Below, piece after piece: positions 10,848 to 20,326 of a DNA stretch of 33,974 nt. Source of the stretch: Tieghemiomyces parasiticus (taxonomy: Eukaryota > Kickxellomycota > Dimargaritomycetes > Dimargaritales > Dimargaritaceae); assembly GCA_027575765.1 (NCBI GenBank), contig JANBPT010000483.1:1-33974 (forward strand). Direction: 5' to 3'. Made by a program: the position numbers and the translations under genes. The notes under the pieces are model-generated. The model ran no database searches, was not told the origin of the DNA, and saw nothing but the letters and a program-made list of their open reading frames with translations. Within the stretch, counting starts at the first letter, position 1, and each line of letters starts with the position of its first letter.

Positions 10848-12310
10848 TTATGCGGACCGATTACTACTCCAACTTTCCTTCGTGCTCCAATCATTGGGCC
10901 CCCACTTGTTTATCTATCCGCTTTTTGGCCCACTCCTCTCGGCCATTCCGCCTACCTAGCTACTCCTAGCGTCCTGATCCTTCATTGTTTTACCCTGTCT
11001 CGGTAGTACCCCCAAGGCCCGGGTCCAGAAAGCCTGGTGCTTTCTGCCTTTTTTATTATTTTTTTACCTTTCAATGTCTGCGGCAAGCTCTGCAATTTAT
11101 ACTAGCTCGTTCCTTGAACTGGAATTTTGTTTAAGCTGTGCCCTAACCGACCTATAAACCTACGGCGCAATTACTATACAAGTGACATGCGCACGACCAA
11201 ATGGGTGTAGTATATGGAATTATACTTATCAGTACCATGGCCTCCAAGTTGAAGCCCGATTATTTTTAGGCCCAGAGGGTATTATGGTATATTCCAACCT
11301 AAAGCTGGCTCATATCTCACAGTACGACTTGTACAGTTAAGTTCTCCACCATACCCCCAAATCGCAAAGTCCTAGCCCACATTTCCTGTTGCAATTCACA
11401 GATACCTAAGTGAGAAGAGGGGGTGCTTATCCCAGACCGCAAGGCCAAGAGTATTCAGGAGGAGTTAGATGCCACATTACACTCCGCTGCACTTCACTAC
11501 ACTACTGTTGGTTAATAAAGGGGCTTCAGGCACGGCCATCACATGTGAGCTGTTGTCGATTTCCTGGAGGGCGTTGGCAAAGGTAGTGATTGCCCAGAAG
11601 CTAACGCTGCTGGCGGCAGAGGGAGCCGGGTCTATCGTTACAGGTCACCTACTGACCCCAGACGCTGTCCCTGGTGTGCTGAAAGTGGCTCTGTAAAACC
11701 CCAGACACAGTGCGGTCATCGGAAATTTAGGGCCCTCCAAGATTTTATCTAATGGTATTAGGGTTTGCTGTGGTGTAAGACTAGGCTGGGCTCATCGAAC
11801 GGCCCAGTCTGACGGCCGTGACTTCGGACATAGAGTTGTTGAAAAGAAGCGTACTTTCTCGCGTTGGCGACCTTTGACCATGAGGTGCGGCACATTGTTA
11901 TGACCCGGTGGGCTGGGGTTGGCAGTGAACCCCATGTCATGGAAGCGTGCTCACAAGGGCTAGAGACCTATCGTCCCCATTAGGTAAACGGGTAGAATCA
12001 CTTGTGGTGGCCCGGCTTACGTTTCACTTCAGTTGATTATACAATGCCAGACCTCTCTCCACGCCTCGCAATTCTATTTCTAGTCCAATCCCTTTTCTAC
12101 GTCCAGTCCTCAGCTCGCTCCTACACCGTACCCAAGAGGAACCAGCTAACCCTCCACTCCCACCTCTCGTACCATACATCCCCAACTCCATTCCCTACTA
12201 TTAGCACACCTTCGCTCATTCTGTAGGATTCAGCCACCAGCAGTCTGACCTGGTGTCGCCCACTCCATTTCCTAGGAACCCGCCCGCCCTCTACCCTTCT
12301 AGCGGCACAT
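10848..12310. other. Intergenic: LPMO 3' flank and J-protein leader
   Basis: No gene is supported. The segment is AT-richer than the genes. It contains a perfect hairpin with T tracts at 11026-11058. From about 12040 to 12310 the plus strand is strongly pyrimidine-rich, as in other leaders here. The frame 11469-11696 has no recognisable motif. Confidence 0.5.
11026..11058 (+). terminator. Hairpin followed by T tracts, 3' flank of the LPMO gene
   Basis: CAGAAAGC at 11026-11033 and GCTTTCTG at 11039-11046 form a perfect 8-bp stem with a 5-nt loop. Directly after comes CCTTTTTTATTATTTTTTT. It lies about 180 nt past the stop codon, where no AATAAA/ATTAAA is obvious. It may be a 3' UTR structure or a termination element; the function is inferred. 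Confidence 0.4.
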
Positions 12311-13171
12311 ATGACTGCCATGCTTCGCTTTCGTTCTTATCCAACTGCTAGTTTAGGCGGCATTATTCAGCCCCCTCTCCGGCTCCCGCGCTGCTCTGGG
12401 TACGCACTGCGCGCCACCATACTGACGCCTCGTCCCAGCGGAAGGCCGGAAACCCTTACCCGGACGTACGCCAGCGCCGCCCGACGGTCGGGAGATACCT
12501 TCTATGAGAGCCTTGGGGTGTCCCCGCAGTCCACGCGACCCGATATTAAGAAGGCCTTCTACAAGCTCTCCATGAAGTACCACCCGGACCGCAACGCTGG
12601 TAACAGCGAGGCCCATAGTAAGTTCATCCAGCTCAGCGAGGCCTACGACACGCTCAGTGATGACGTCAAACGCCGCGAGTACGACCGACAGCTTCGGGTC
12701 AACCAACAGACCTACCACGGGCCTGGCACGTCAGGGTACGGTTACACCTCGCCATCGCGGACGCGCTACCACCACCCCGGCACGGCTCGGCGTCGGCCGG
12801 CGTCGTGGATGCACCAGAACCCTGAGGAAAATTCCGGCGACAAGGCCGGTGAAGCCGATCCAGCCTACCGGCACCACTGGTCTGATGGCCATTTACATTC
12901 GGCTTCGCGGTTTTACACCCACGCGCAGGCCTGGGACCGTACCCAAGCGCGGGCCACCACTGCTCGTCCACAACCTTCGGATGGCGGGGCCCATTTCTCC
13001 CCCGACCTGGAGCATACGAGTACTGAAATTCACCTAATGCGCGCGTCTGGGTTGGGGGCGTCAGTACTCGTCTGGGCGGGGCTGATATTTGGCCTGGTCT
13101 ATGGTGGTAATTTTTACGTCAAAAACATGCGGACGGAGGCCTCCAGTACGTCTGAGCGACCCGTTGAGTAA
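12311..13171 (+). CDS. Mitochondrial J-domain protein with one C-terminal membrane segment (DNAJC30-like)
   Basis: Predicted Hsp70 co-chaperone of 286 residues, without introns. Residues 1-60 are rich in Arg, Ser and Ala with few acids and resemble a mitochondrial presequence. The J domain spans about 63-127 ([10 protein letters not shown] at its start, HPD at 91-93, EYDRQL at its end). No Gly/Phe-rich or zinc-finger region follows. A Pro/Ser/His-rich linker leads to one hydrophobic segment (about 250-270, [16 protein letters not shown]) and a short polar tail. An N-terminal J domain plus one terminal membrane helix matches human DNAJC30 and, more loosely, yeast Jid1, both mitochondrial inner-membrane proteins. 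The first ATG is used here; Met4 is an alternative. Location and partner Hsp70 are inferred. Confidence 0.82.
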   Translation: MTAMLRFRSYPTASLGGIIQPPLRLPRCSGYALRATILTPRPSGRPETLTRTYASAARRSGDTFYESLGVSPQSTRPDIKKAFYKLSMKYHPDRNAGNSEAHSKFIQLSEAYDTLSDDVKRREYDRQLRVNQQTYHGPGTSGYGYTSPSRTRYHHPGTARRRPASWMHQNPEENSGDKAGEADPAYRHHWSDGHLHSASRFYTHAQAWDRTQARATTARPQPSDGGAHFSPDLEHTSTEIHLMRASGLGASVLVWAGLIFGLVYGGNFYVKNMRTEASSTSERPVE

Positions 13172-13306
13172 GGGGGAGGGGAACTATCCCCGGATGAAAT
13201 ACTCCGTTAAGCCGTGAACTGGCCGTGCTTGATCGTTTCCCATCGACCCATTGAGCTTTCAAGGCACCACTCCCGTCATCATATTTAGCGTAACTCACGC
13301 ATATCC

Positions 13307-13312
13307 ATTAAA
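13307..13312 (+). terminator. Polyadenylation signal ATTAAA of the J-protein gene
   Basis: ATTAAA lies 136 nt after the stop codon, a spacing close to that in three other genes of the window (RSE1, subtilase, ERG28). Confidence 0.4.
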
Positions 13313-13383
13313 TATTACTACTAATTCGCATTCTCTATAGATTAGCCGCAGCCCTGTTTTGTTGCCCACACGGCCCCCCCCCC

Positions 13384-13464
13384 ATGATCGATTTTCAACC
13401 GCCACCGTCGCCCGTACAGATCGAGGGGGTGATCAAGCGCTTGCTCGCGATCGAAATCGATCAT
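13384..13464. repeat. 11-bp inverted repeat in a GATC-rich patch
   Basis: ATGATCGATTT at 13384-13394 and AAATCGATCAT at 13454-13464 are exact reverse complements with a 59-nt spacer. The spacer holds further GATC sites and the palindromes AAGCGCTT and TCGCGA. No function is known; it could fold as RNA or bind a dimeric factor. Confidence 0.6.
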
Positions 13465-13997
13465 AATGAAAACCACGACTTTTCCCCATCTGGGCGCGAT
13501 AACCATGTGGTTGAGCTCTAGCATACTTTGCATGTTTCGGTTGGATTGGTAGGCATGTTCTTCTCCCAACAATGCCTCCAATCCATGGTATCTGTCCTAA
13601 GTTGGCAGACCTGCGTAGTTTATGACTGCGAGTTCAGCAACGTCAACAAATAAGTTATTCACGCATCATCCGTAATCAAAAAGGTGCTAATGGATAATAG
13701 CCGGGGTCTCGACAGACAAATGGCGTCGTTTATACACTTTCAACAACGATAATTGAATACTCACAACTGTGGCATCTCATAGGGACCAAACGTGGTACTG
13801 GCATAAATTCGGACGCTATAACCAGATTGTGGGCCACCATTCAAAAAAAAAACCTCCCCCCGGCTTTTGGAATACCTTCACAGTCTGCACATGGCTGCAA
13901 TTTCACTTGGCAATTCACCACTTCCCACATTGTAATCACTGAGCCTTTATATCGAATGACCACCTAGGTCCACCGTTTCGCATGGCCCTTCACTAGT

Positions 13998-15341
13998 ATG
14001 CCCTTTGCCCATTCTCGTTTCCTGCTGCTCCCCAAACGTATTCTGTCTTGGCCGCGGCGCATTACCCCATACCACCATCTCATTCGCACCATGACGCATC
14101 GGGCCAATATCGAGGTTGCCGATCCAACCTCGGTTTTATTCGGGACGACCGAGGGGATCGAGACCCCTCAGCTCTACATAAATGGCCAACGGATACCCTG
14201 TCCGTTTGACGCGGAACCCTCTACCGGCATTAATGGCCCTGCACCTAACGTGCCGCGGTGGCTGACCACATCGACCCGGTTACTGCATGAGGGGCAGGTA
14301 GTGGCGTTGCCCACCGAGACCGTGTACGGCCTGGCCGCCAATGCGTTGGCCCCGGCGGCGGTGGCGCGCATCTACCAGACCAAGAACCGGCCGGCCGATA
14401 ATCCACTGATTGTGCACGTGGCGTCCCTGGCCATGCTGCGTTCGCTTTTGCCCGGTGGCGAGATCCCAGCCGTCTACGAGCCGCTCATTCGGCGGCACTG
14501 GCCAGGCCCGCTGACGCTTCTGTTCCCGGCATCGCCGACGGTGCCTGCAATCGTCACCTGCGGTTTACCGACGGTGGCCGTACGGTTCCCGGCCCACCCT
14601 GTCGCCCGGGCCGCGATCGCCTACAGTGGTCTACCCCTGGCCGCCCCGTCAGCCAATTCGTCGGGGAAGCCGTCGCCGACCCTGGCGTTGCACGTCTGGG
14701 ACGACCTCGAGGGTCGGGTCCCTCTTATCTTGGACTCCGGCCAATGCGCGTGGGGTATTGAATCCACCGTTGTGGACGGTCTACGCCAACCCCCAGCGAT
14801 CTTGCGGCCGGGTGGGGTGACTCTGGAACAAATCCGGCGGGTGCCCGGGTTTGAGGCCTGTCAGGTCTACCGCAAGAATTTCACGGACGCCCGGCTGGAG
14901 CAGGCTCCCACAACGCCTGGGATGAAGTACCGCCACTACTCTCCCGACGCCCAGGTGGTATTATTTGAGCGGCGAACCGATGACACGGATCCCGCCGCTG
15001 AGCAGGACAGTGCCCTCACTGAGGCGCTCCGCGCGGCGCTGGCTCGGCACCCTGGCGATCCGGTCGGGATTCTGACCGTATATCCGCGACCAGCATCGTG
15101 GCAGACACAGGTCGGCGGCGCTACCCCTGCCCAGATCCATTTCCGCGCTATGGCTGACGAGGGACCCACCTCCGACCCCACGGCGGCGCCGTACACCAAG
15201 AATCTGTTCCGGAGCTTCCGCGAATTTGACAAACTCAGGGTACGCTGGATTCTGGTTGAGGGCTCGGCTGAAACCCATGAGGGGTTAGCCCTGATGAATC
15301 GGTTGCAGAAGGCGGCCAGTACTGTGGTACTTTATCCGTGA
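13998..15341 (+). CDS. SUA5: Threonylcarbamoyl-AMP synthase Sua5
   Basis: Makes threonylcarbamoyl-AMP from threonine, bicarbonate and ATP, the first step of tRNA t6A37 modification for ANN-decoding tRNAs. The 447-residue protein has no introns. The YrdC domain covers about 88-280 with ALPTETVYGLAANA (103-116), KNRPADNPLIVHV (129-141), VAVRFPAHPVAR, PLAAPSANSSGKPSPT (213-228), ESTVVDG and ILRPGGVT. The linker PGMKYRHYSP (307-316) and a C-terminal Sua5 domain follow, so this is the long Sua5 type and not the short TsaC/YrdC. Residues 1-31 are basic and hydrophobic with no acidic residue. A second Met (32), in a CACC context, could start a cytosolic form, so dual targeting is plausible. Confidence 0.96.
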   Translation: MPFAHSRFLLLPKRILSWPRRITPYHHLIRTMTHRANIEVADPTSVLFGTTEGIETPQLYINGQRIPCPFDAEPSTGINGPAPNVPRWLTTSTRLLHEGQVVALPTETVYGLAANALAPAAVARIYQTKNRPADNPLIVHVASLAMLRSLLPGGEIPAVYEPLIRRHWPGPLTLLFPASPTVPAIVTCGLPTVAVRFPAHPVARAAIAYSGLPLAAPSANSSGKPSPTLALHVWDDLEGRVPLILDSGQCAWGIESTVVDGLRQPPAILRPGGVTLEQIRRVPGFEACQVYRKNFTDARLEQAPTTPGMKYRHYSPDAQVVLFERRTDDTDPAAEQDSALTEALRAALARHPGDPVGILTVYPRPASWQTQVGGATPAQIHFRAMADEGPTSDPTAAPYTKNLFRSFREFDKLRVRWILVEGSAETHEGLALMNRLQKAASTVVLYP

Positions 15342-15770
15342 ATCGACCGGAAGTGGTGTAAGCATAATATAATTTTTGTTGGCCAGGTACGCGCGAGCAG
15401 CTGGACTTTAATAAATCGATAGACGGGCGGGCTCCCTATTGTGGGGTATAATTTAGGCCACGTTCAGTCCTAAACTGTAGTCGAAGAATATAAAAAGGGT
15501 CGAAGCCAGTAGGGGGAGGTTTTTATCTGAGCAGCGGGTAAGGTCTGGGGCGAATAAAGTTGTAATTGAGGTGGCTCGTCGGGCGGTCAGCCCCTCCGTA
15601 AGGTGGGCGCGTCAACGCCGAGCCACACCAACCAAAGTATTTTGCGTTAACTTTTCTGCAGCGCTGCACTAATCGCTTTGGTAGATTTCCACATCTCTCG
15701 CTTCTTGCGCTATTTTTTTACTTTACGTACTTGCTAGCCCTTCCGGGGGACATTACCTATTCCAAACACC
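15342..15770. other. SUA5 3' flank and SF3B6 promoter
   Basis: No gene is seen. The gap contains the SUA5 polyadenylation signal and, from about 15650, a pyrimidine-rich leader that ends in a strong CACCATGG start context for SF3B6. Confidence 0.55.
15410..15415 (+). terminator. Polyadenylation signal AATAAA of SUA5
   Basis: Canonical AATAAA lies 69 nt after the SUA5 stop codon and before the SF3B6 leader. Confidence 0.5.
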
Positions 15771-16465
15771 ATGGCTATGTCACTCAAGTCGCGCGTCAGC
15801 GTAAGTCGGCCTGCTTGAACGTCACCAGATTGAGGAATGCCTAGTCCCGGCGCTGACAATGCCCGGACCACACGTTACTAACCACTACACCGGATTCATT
15901 TCTGGCCGTCGCTTTTACTACCATTAGGTCGCCCTGCCGCCGGATGTCAATCGAATGCTCTACGTGCGAAACCTGCCGTTCAAGATCACCCCCGAGGACA
16001 TGTACGATCTGTTTGGACGGTACGGGGCCATCCGGCAGATCCGCATAGGCAACGAACCCGGCACGAAGGGCACGGCGTTCGTAGTGTACGAGGACATATT
16101 TGACGCCAAGACGGCTTGCGACCACCTCCAGGGCTTTAACCTGATGGGTCGTTACCTCATTGTCGCCTACTACCAGGCCGGCAAGGCCTCCCGGAAGGCC
16201 GAGATTGAACAAAAGGAGAAGGAAATCCAGGAGATCAAAAGGTAAGTAACTCAGGACGAGGAAATACCCTTGAGCGACCGTAGGTTTTGGACTCAATGGG
16301 AACGGACTGGGCTGGGTGACAGGCCGTGTCAGTAGCGTCGTATATGTTTACCAGAGGCAATCCAGTGCGATTAACATCCACGCCCGCTCCATACATCGCC
16401 CCCCCCCTCTGTTTCTCCCCATAATGGTATTTTCCGGTCGCAGCCGCTATGAACTTGGTGACTGA
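15771..16465 (+). CDS. SF3B6: SF3b complex subunit p14/SF3B6
   Basis: U2 snRNP protein that sits at the branch-site region with SF3B1. Exons are 15771-15800, 15928-16241 and 16444-16465, giving 121 residues (human 125). Introns of 127 and 202 nt have GTAAGT donors; the second has a C/T-rich tract ending in GCAG. A single RRM covers most of the protein, with RNP2 LYVRNLPF and the highly conserved [20 protein letters not shown]. Tyr22, which in the human protein contacts the branch adenosine, is present at the same position. The third exon is short and gives the end SRYELGD, equivalent to the human end beginning KYGI. This acceptor was chosen over nearer AGs because it restores that conserved ending. 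If the intron is kept, translation stops after EIKR at 16245. Confidence 0.93.
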
Positions 16466-17923
16466 TGTTCTGTGTTGCGGATTTATTGCGCTCGCATTCT
16501 TGACCTCTGGTCCCTGCTCATTTTGTACAATAAATTTTGATTACAGCTGTGCAGATTCACCAGCAACAGCCAAAGATAATTACTACAACTGAAATTAGCA
16601 AACCTCTGGGCAGTTTGGTCGTGATTACACCGATTCTGAATTAGAGAGGGCATCCCTGTGTCTACTTGGACCGTACAGTAGTAGACTCGGGTTCTGAGAG
16701 AAGAGCATACTATATAAGAGCGGACCAACCCCTCAGAACTAGGCCGGGAAAAGGTTCGGCAGGGTTCAACTACCCCGCTGAGTACTAGCTCTAGACCGGG
16801 CGGCTGGCAGTCCCTATACACCTAAACCCTCTGTGGCACTTATCAAGTGGACATGGTAGACTGATCGCTAGAGTCTTGAGCTGCACAGTGCCTTGCGGGA
16901 GGAACTCAGCTGGATGCCATTCCGTGATACGGTACAGGGTGTGGAGCCAAGCGCAGTTCTGCTAACGAATTACCCAGATCAGGCCCGCAACACAGTGCCC
17001 TGGTCGCCCTGCTGCATAGGTCTGTGCGTCCAAGTGGATAGGCAAGGGTGAATATTACGCATACTCTAGTAGCTACCCTCGGAGCTAAGATCATTATCAT
17101 ATACTCTCAATATGAATACATCCTGCGTTGCGGCAGGTTAACTATGCTCCTACTGCTGGATGTAATCCCAGCTAACCCTGTTTTTACTGGTTTCGATAAC
17201 TGCAGGCTGCTGATTGCCCTTACTTACGCCAACAACCCGCGAGAAATCCCAAACAATTCCCCCTCTCAGCATCCTGTGGGCTAGGCGGTTCTCATTGACT
17301 CTGGATTGTCCAAATATCACACTGCGAACGCGAAGTTTAGCTCCCTCGAGCGGTCAGTTCCACCTGATGTTTACCTGGAGCCCAATGCTACAGTAAGTCC
17401 GGACAGCGGCGGATGGGCCCAATCATCTGGGAACACACCCATGGTTCGGGGGGAGGTTTTTTTTTTTTCATAAGGTGCGCCACCGTCATTAATTATTATA
17501 ACGAGGGAACGGACCAAAACCTGCTAGCTACCGCCCAGTGCGTCCGGACTGGTCAACTAAAATTTCCTGTCTTTGAATTCCACGCTTATCACCCATTCTG
17601 GCCTTTTCCTTGGCGCTCTCCTCCTTTCGTTCCCTGGCCGCTGCTTTGAGACGCCAAACCTTCATTCTCCAACGGACACCGTAACCCTGGTCCTCCACCA
17701 GCCTTACATTCGAGCTTCCTAGCTTTAGAATCTTCCCCTCGTACGTCACCCCGCACTCTGCTTCCCTGCCATTTTCGCTCTTGTCTGACACTGGAGTTGG
17801 ACCCAGCTCGCTCGGTCTCTTGTGCATTTTGACTCCCAAACGCAACCGTAACCCACCAGTTGTCCACCACCATCCGCCCCGTGGAGCACCGGCGACTCCT
17901 CCTCCTTCGCTACCCTTTCCTGC
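16466..17923. other. Intergenic between SF3B6 and KDM4
   Basis: No gene is supported. A TATATAAG lies at 16711-16718 but is 1.2 kb from the next start, so it is not assigned. From about 17570 to 17920 the plus strand is C/T-rich, the probable KDM4 leader. Short frames here show no known motif. Confidence 0.5.
16529..16534 (+). terminator. Polyadenylation signal AATAAA of SF3B6
   Basis: Canonical AATAAA lies 64 nt after the spliced SF3B6 stop. This also supports the 3' exon placement. Confidence 0.5.
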
Positions 17924-20326
17924 ATGATTGCGCACCTGCCCCGCACCGTTCGGCCTGATCCGGTGCCTCAGAAGGCCCCGTCGCCGCTCCCAGCGGCAGC
18001 GGACGCCTCGGTGCTTTACCAGGACCCTGCCACCGACCCGGATCTCTCGGCCGCGATTGACGCGGCCCTAGCTACCTTGGAACCGGCCTACTACTATCCG
18101 GGCTCGGCAGTACCCGTCTTTCGGCCCACCCTCCTGCAGTTCCGTGATTTTTCACGGTTCATCGCCGCCGCCGAGCCCTTTGCCCTCCGCGCAGGCCTGT
18201 GCAAGGTGATCCCGCCCACCGAGTGGAAAAGTGAGCTCCACGACCACATGGTCCGCGAGAAGCGCGCCCCGTCATCCAACGACCAGGAGATTTTTCTAGA
18301 TAACGACGAGTTCCCCATCATGCGGCCCATCGTCCAGCACTTTGAAGGCAGTCAGGGTATTTACAAGCAGTATAACGTAGAGAATCATCGTCGGGTCAAC
18401 CTGGCCCAGTTCTACCGGCGCTGTGTCGACCCCCGCCAGGCCCCGCCCGTGGCGGTCACAACAGAGGCCCACGCCCGTCTGCGCGGTGGTGCCTCACCCC
18501 CACGGCCCGAGGACCCACCCTCCGCCGCCGGCGATCAGCCGAATGGCATCCATGTCGACCTGACACGTCAGGTGGCCCACGTGGGCGACCCTGACCGATC
18601 GGCGATCCATGCCCTACCTGCCTCAACCACTACCTCGGCGACTGCAGCCGACGGTACTGGTGATGAGCTTCCGCCGGATCACGTCGCTTCGTACGTCGAC
18701 CACTTCGACGCCCTGGACCGCCAGTACTGGCGGAACTTGTCATTCGTACCGCCCATGTACGGCGCTGACATCCCTGGGACTCTGTTCCCCACCCCGGCCA
18801 CATTCCCCACCTGGAACCCGCGCAACCTGGGCAGCGTGCTCAACCGCATCGACATTTCCATGCCCGGCGTCAACCAGCCGTACCTGTACCTTGGCATGTG
18901 GAAGGCTACCTTTGCGTGGCACGTGGAGGACATGGACCTCTATTCCATCAACTACCTCCATTTTGGTCAGCCCAAGAGTTGGTACTGCATTCCGCCCGCC
19001 CACCGCGCCAAGTTCGAACGCGCGGCCCAGGGCCTGTTCAGCGAAGACGCCCGCCACTGCCCGGAGTTCCTGCGGCATAAGTCTAGCGTGATCTCGCCGT
19101 CCATCCTCAAGCGCCAATACGACGTGCCCGTGCACCGGCTCGTCCAGAGCCATGGCGAGTTTGTCATTACCTTTCCCAACGGGTACCACGCTGGGTTCAA
19201 CCAGGGCTTTAATTGTGCTGAGTCGGTCAACTTCGCTCTGCCCTCCTGGGTGCCCCTAGGCCGGCGCGCTGTGCCCTGCCGCTGCATTGGCGACAGCGTG
19301 CGTATCGCTATCGACGAATTTTTTCCCGCTGCCTTGACTGAAACCGATTACTGGCGGGAGCAGCGCGCCGGGACGTTTAACCGGCAGTGGGTGGGGTCGA
19401 ATAGCTCGACCTCGGCTTCGAATGACCAGTCCGACACCTCGTCGGCCCAGGCCTCCCGGAAGCGCTCAGCCACCCCACACCTCTCCGCACCTGTCTGCAA
19501 GAGCCCTTACAAGTCTACACCCATTAACTTTCCCGAGGCCCTCGCCCGCGCCTACCAAGCTGTTGGGGCCGCCGTCGGTGATTACCCGTGTCCGCCGGCG
19601 GATCGCTGCTGCGCGGTCTGCTTCGAGCCGATGGCCGCTGACGATACTGACGCCGTTACCTCCATCGCCTGTGTGGGTTGCGGTCTTGGTGTCCACAAGG
19701 ACTGTTATCTTCCCACTCTCGCGACGCCACCCGAGGAAGCTTGGCGCTGCCTTCGGTGCCACTTGGGCCTCCCCGACGGCGCCGAGCTGCGCTGCATACT
19801 GTGCCCGCTCCGCAACGGCCCGCTCTGCCTCGTAAGTCCGCTGGAGACCCTACGGCGGCTGAAACGTATCCGCCGCAGCACCTATGGTACCGAGTTTTTG
19901 GCGACCCTGCGGGGGTTAAATTATGCAGAACGGGCTGAATACCTCCAGTTTGCCCACCCCCCCTGTGCCCGGCTAGTGACGGAGACGGCAATAGTGTCGA
20001 CGCTCGTTGAATCCGGGGACGAGACCGTCACCGTGGCTGACGTATACGCCGCCGCCCTCCCGACCCTAGCGTCCGTCTCGCTCGGGGCCTTACCGCTAGT
20101 CACGGGCTACGAGGCCGTGCCCAAGGCCCGTTGGAATCTCAAATGTCAGTTGTGTAAGGGTAAGGCCGGGGCATGCGTGCAGTGCGCCGAGCGGCGCTGC
20201 TGTACCGCTTTCCACGTCGGCTGTCTGCTCCGACTGCGGTTGGAGACGGAAAGCGAAGCAATGGTTGGTCGACCGATCATTAACCTGACGGATGGCCAGG
20301 TCTTCTGCGCTAAGCACGTTCCCTAG
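17924..20326 (+). CDS. KDM4-family JmjN/JmjC histone lysine demethylase with PHD and extended PHD
   Basis: Predicted Fe(II)/2-oxoglutarate nuclear demethylase for H3K9me3/H3K36me3. It has 800 residues and no introns. JmjN is at about 63-104 (VPVFRPTLLQFRDF, GLCKVIPP). JmjC is at about 270-467. Aligned with KDM4A, the iron ligands are His333, Glu335 and His422, the 2-oxoglutarate residues are Tyr279 and Lys351, and the KDM4-specific zinc site is Cys379, His385, Cys452 and Cys454; all are present. A Ser/Thr-rich linker (490-530) leads to a PHD finger (562-612, CCAVC, CVGC, HKDC, CLRC) and an extended PHD module (622-798). There is no Tudor domain, unlike animal KDM4A-C, and no C2H2 fingers, unlike yeast Rph1/Gis1. 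Residues 175-250 form a variable insert between JmjN and JmjC. All residues needed for catalysis look intact; the exact methyl target is inferred. Confidence 0.93.
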   Translation: MIAHLPRTVRPDPVPQKAPSPLPAAADASVLYQDPATDPDLSAAIDAALATLEPAYYYPGSAVPVFRPTLLQFRDFSRFIAAAEPFALRAGLCKVIPPTEWKSELHDHMVREKRAPSSNDQEIFLDNDEFPIMRPIVQHFEGSQGIYKQYNVENHRRVNLAQFYRRCVDPRQAPPVAVTTEAHARLRGGASPPRPEDPPSAAGDQPNGIHVDLTRQVAHVGDPDRSAIHALPASTTTSATAADGTGDELPPDHVASYVDHFDALDRQYWRNLSFVPPMYGADIPGTLFPTPATFPTWNPRNLGSVLNRIDISMPGVNQPYLYLGMWKATFAWHVEDMDLYSINYLHFGQPKSWYCIPPAHRAKFERAAQGLFSEDARHCPEFLRHKSSVISPSILKRQYDVPVHRLVQSHGEFVITFPNGYHAGFNQGFNCAESVNFALPSWVPLGRRAVPCRCIGDSVRIAIDEFFPAALTETDYWREQRAGTFNRQWVGSNSSTSASNDQSDTSSAQASRKRSATPHLSAPVCKSPYKSTPINFPEALARAYQAVGAAVGDYPCPPADRCCAVCFEPMAADDTDAVTSIACVGCGLGVHKDCYLPTLATPPEEAWRCLRCHLGLPDGAELRCILCPLRNGPLCLVSPLETLRRLKRIRRSTYGTEFLATLRGLNYAERAEYLQFAHPPCARLVTETAIVSTLVESGDETVTVADVYAAALPTLASVSLGALPLVTGYEAVPKARWNLKCQLCKGKAGACVQCAERRCCTAFHVGCLLRLRLETESEAMVGRPIINLTDGQVFCAKHVP

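Larger units (their letters stand above)
13172..13997. other. Intergenic between the J-protein gene and SUA5
   Basis: No gene is supported. An ATTAAA signal lies at 13307-13312, a ten-C run at 13374-13383 and an inverted repeat at 13384-13464. A 45-codon ATG frame (13384-13521) overlaps the inverted repeat and matches no family I recognise. Confidence 0.5.

Noticed and set aside
11469..11696. 75-codon frame between the LPMO and J-protein genes
   Set aside because: No motif, no start context and no neighbouring exon.
12044..12226. 60-codon upstream frame with a signal-peptide-like start before the J-protein gene
   Set aside because: It lies in the pyrimidine-rich leader, whose translation is hydrophobic and Pro/Ser/Thr-rich by composition alone.
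16242..16302. Nearer acceptors for the last SF3B6 intron (for example the TAG ending near 16282)
   Set aside because: They give unrelated tails such as RFWTQW, while the acceptor at 16442-16443 follows a strong pyrimidine tract and restores the conserved end.
16711..16718. TATATAAG element
   Set aside because: The next plus-strand start is 1.2 kb away, so no gene can be assigned to it.
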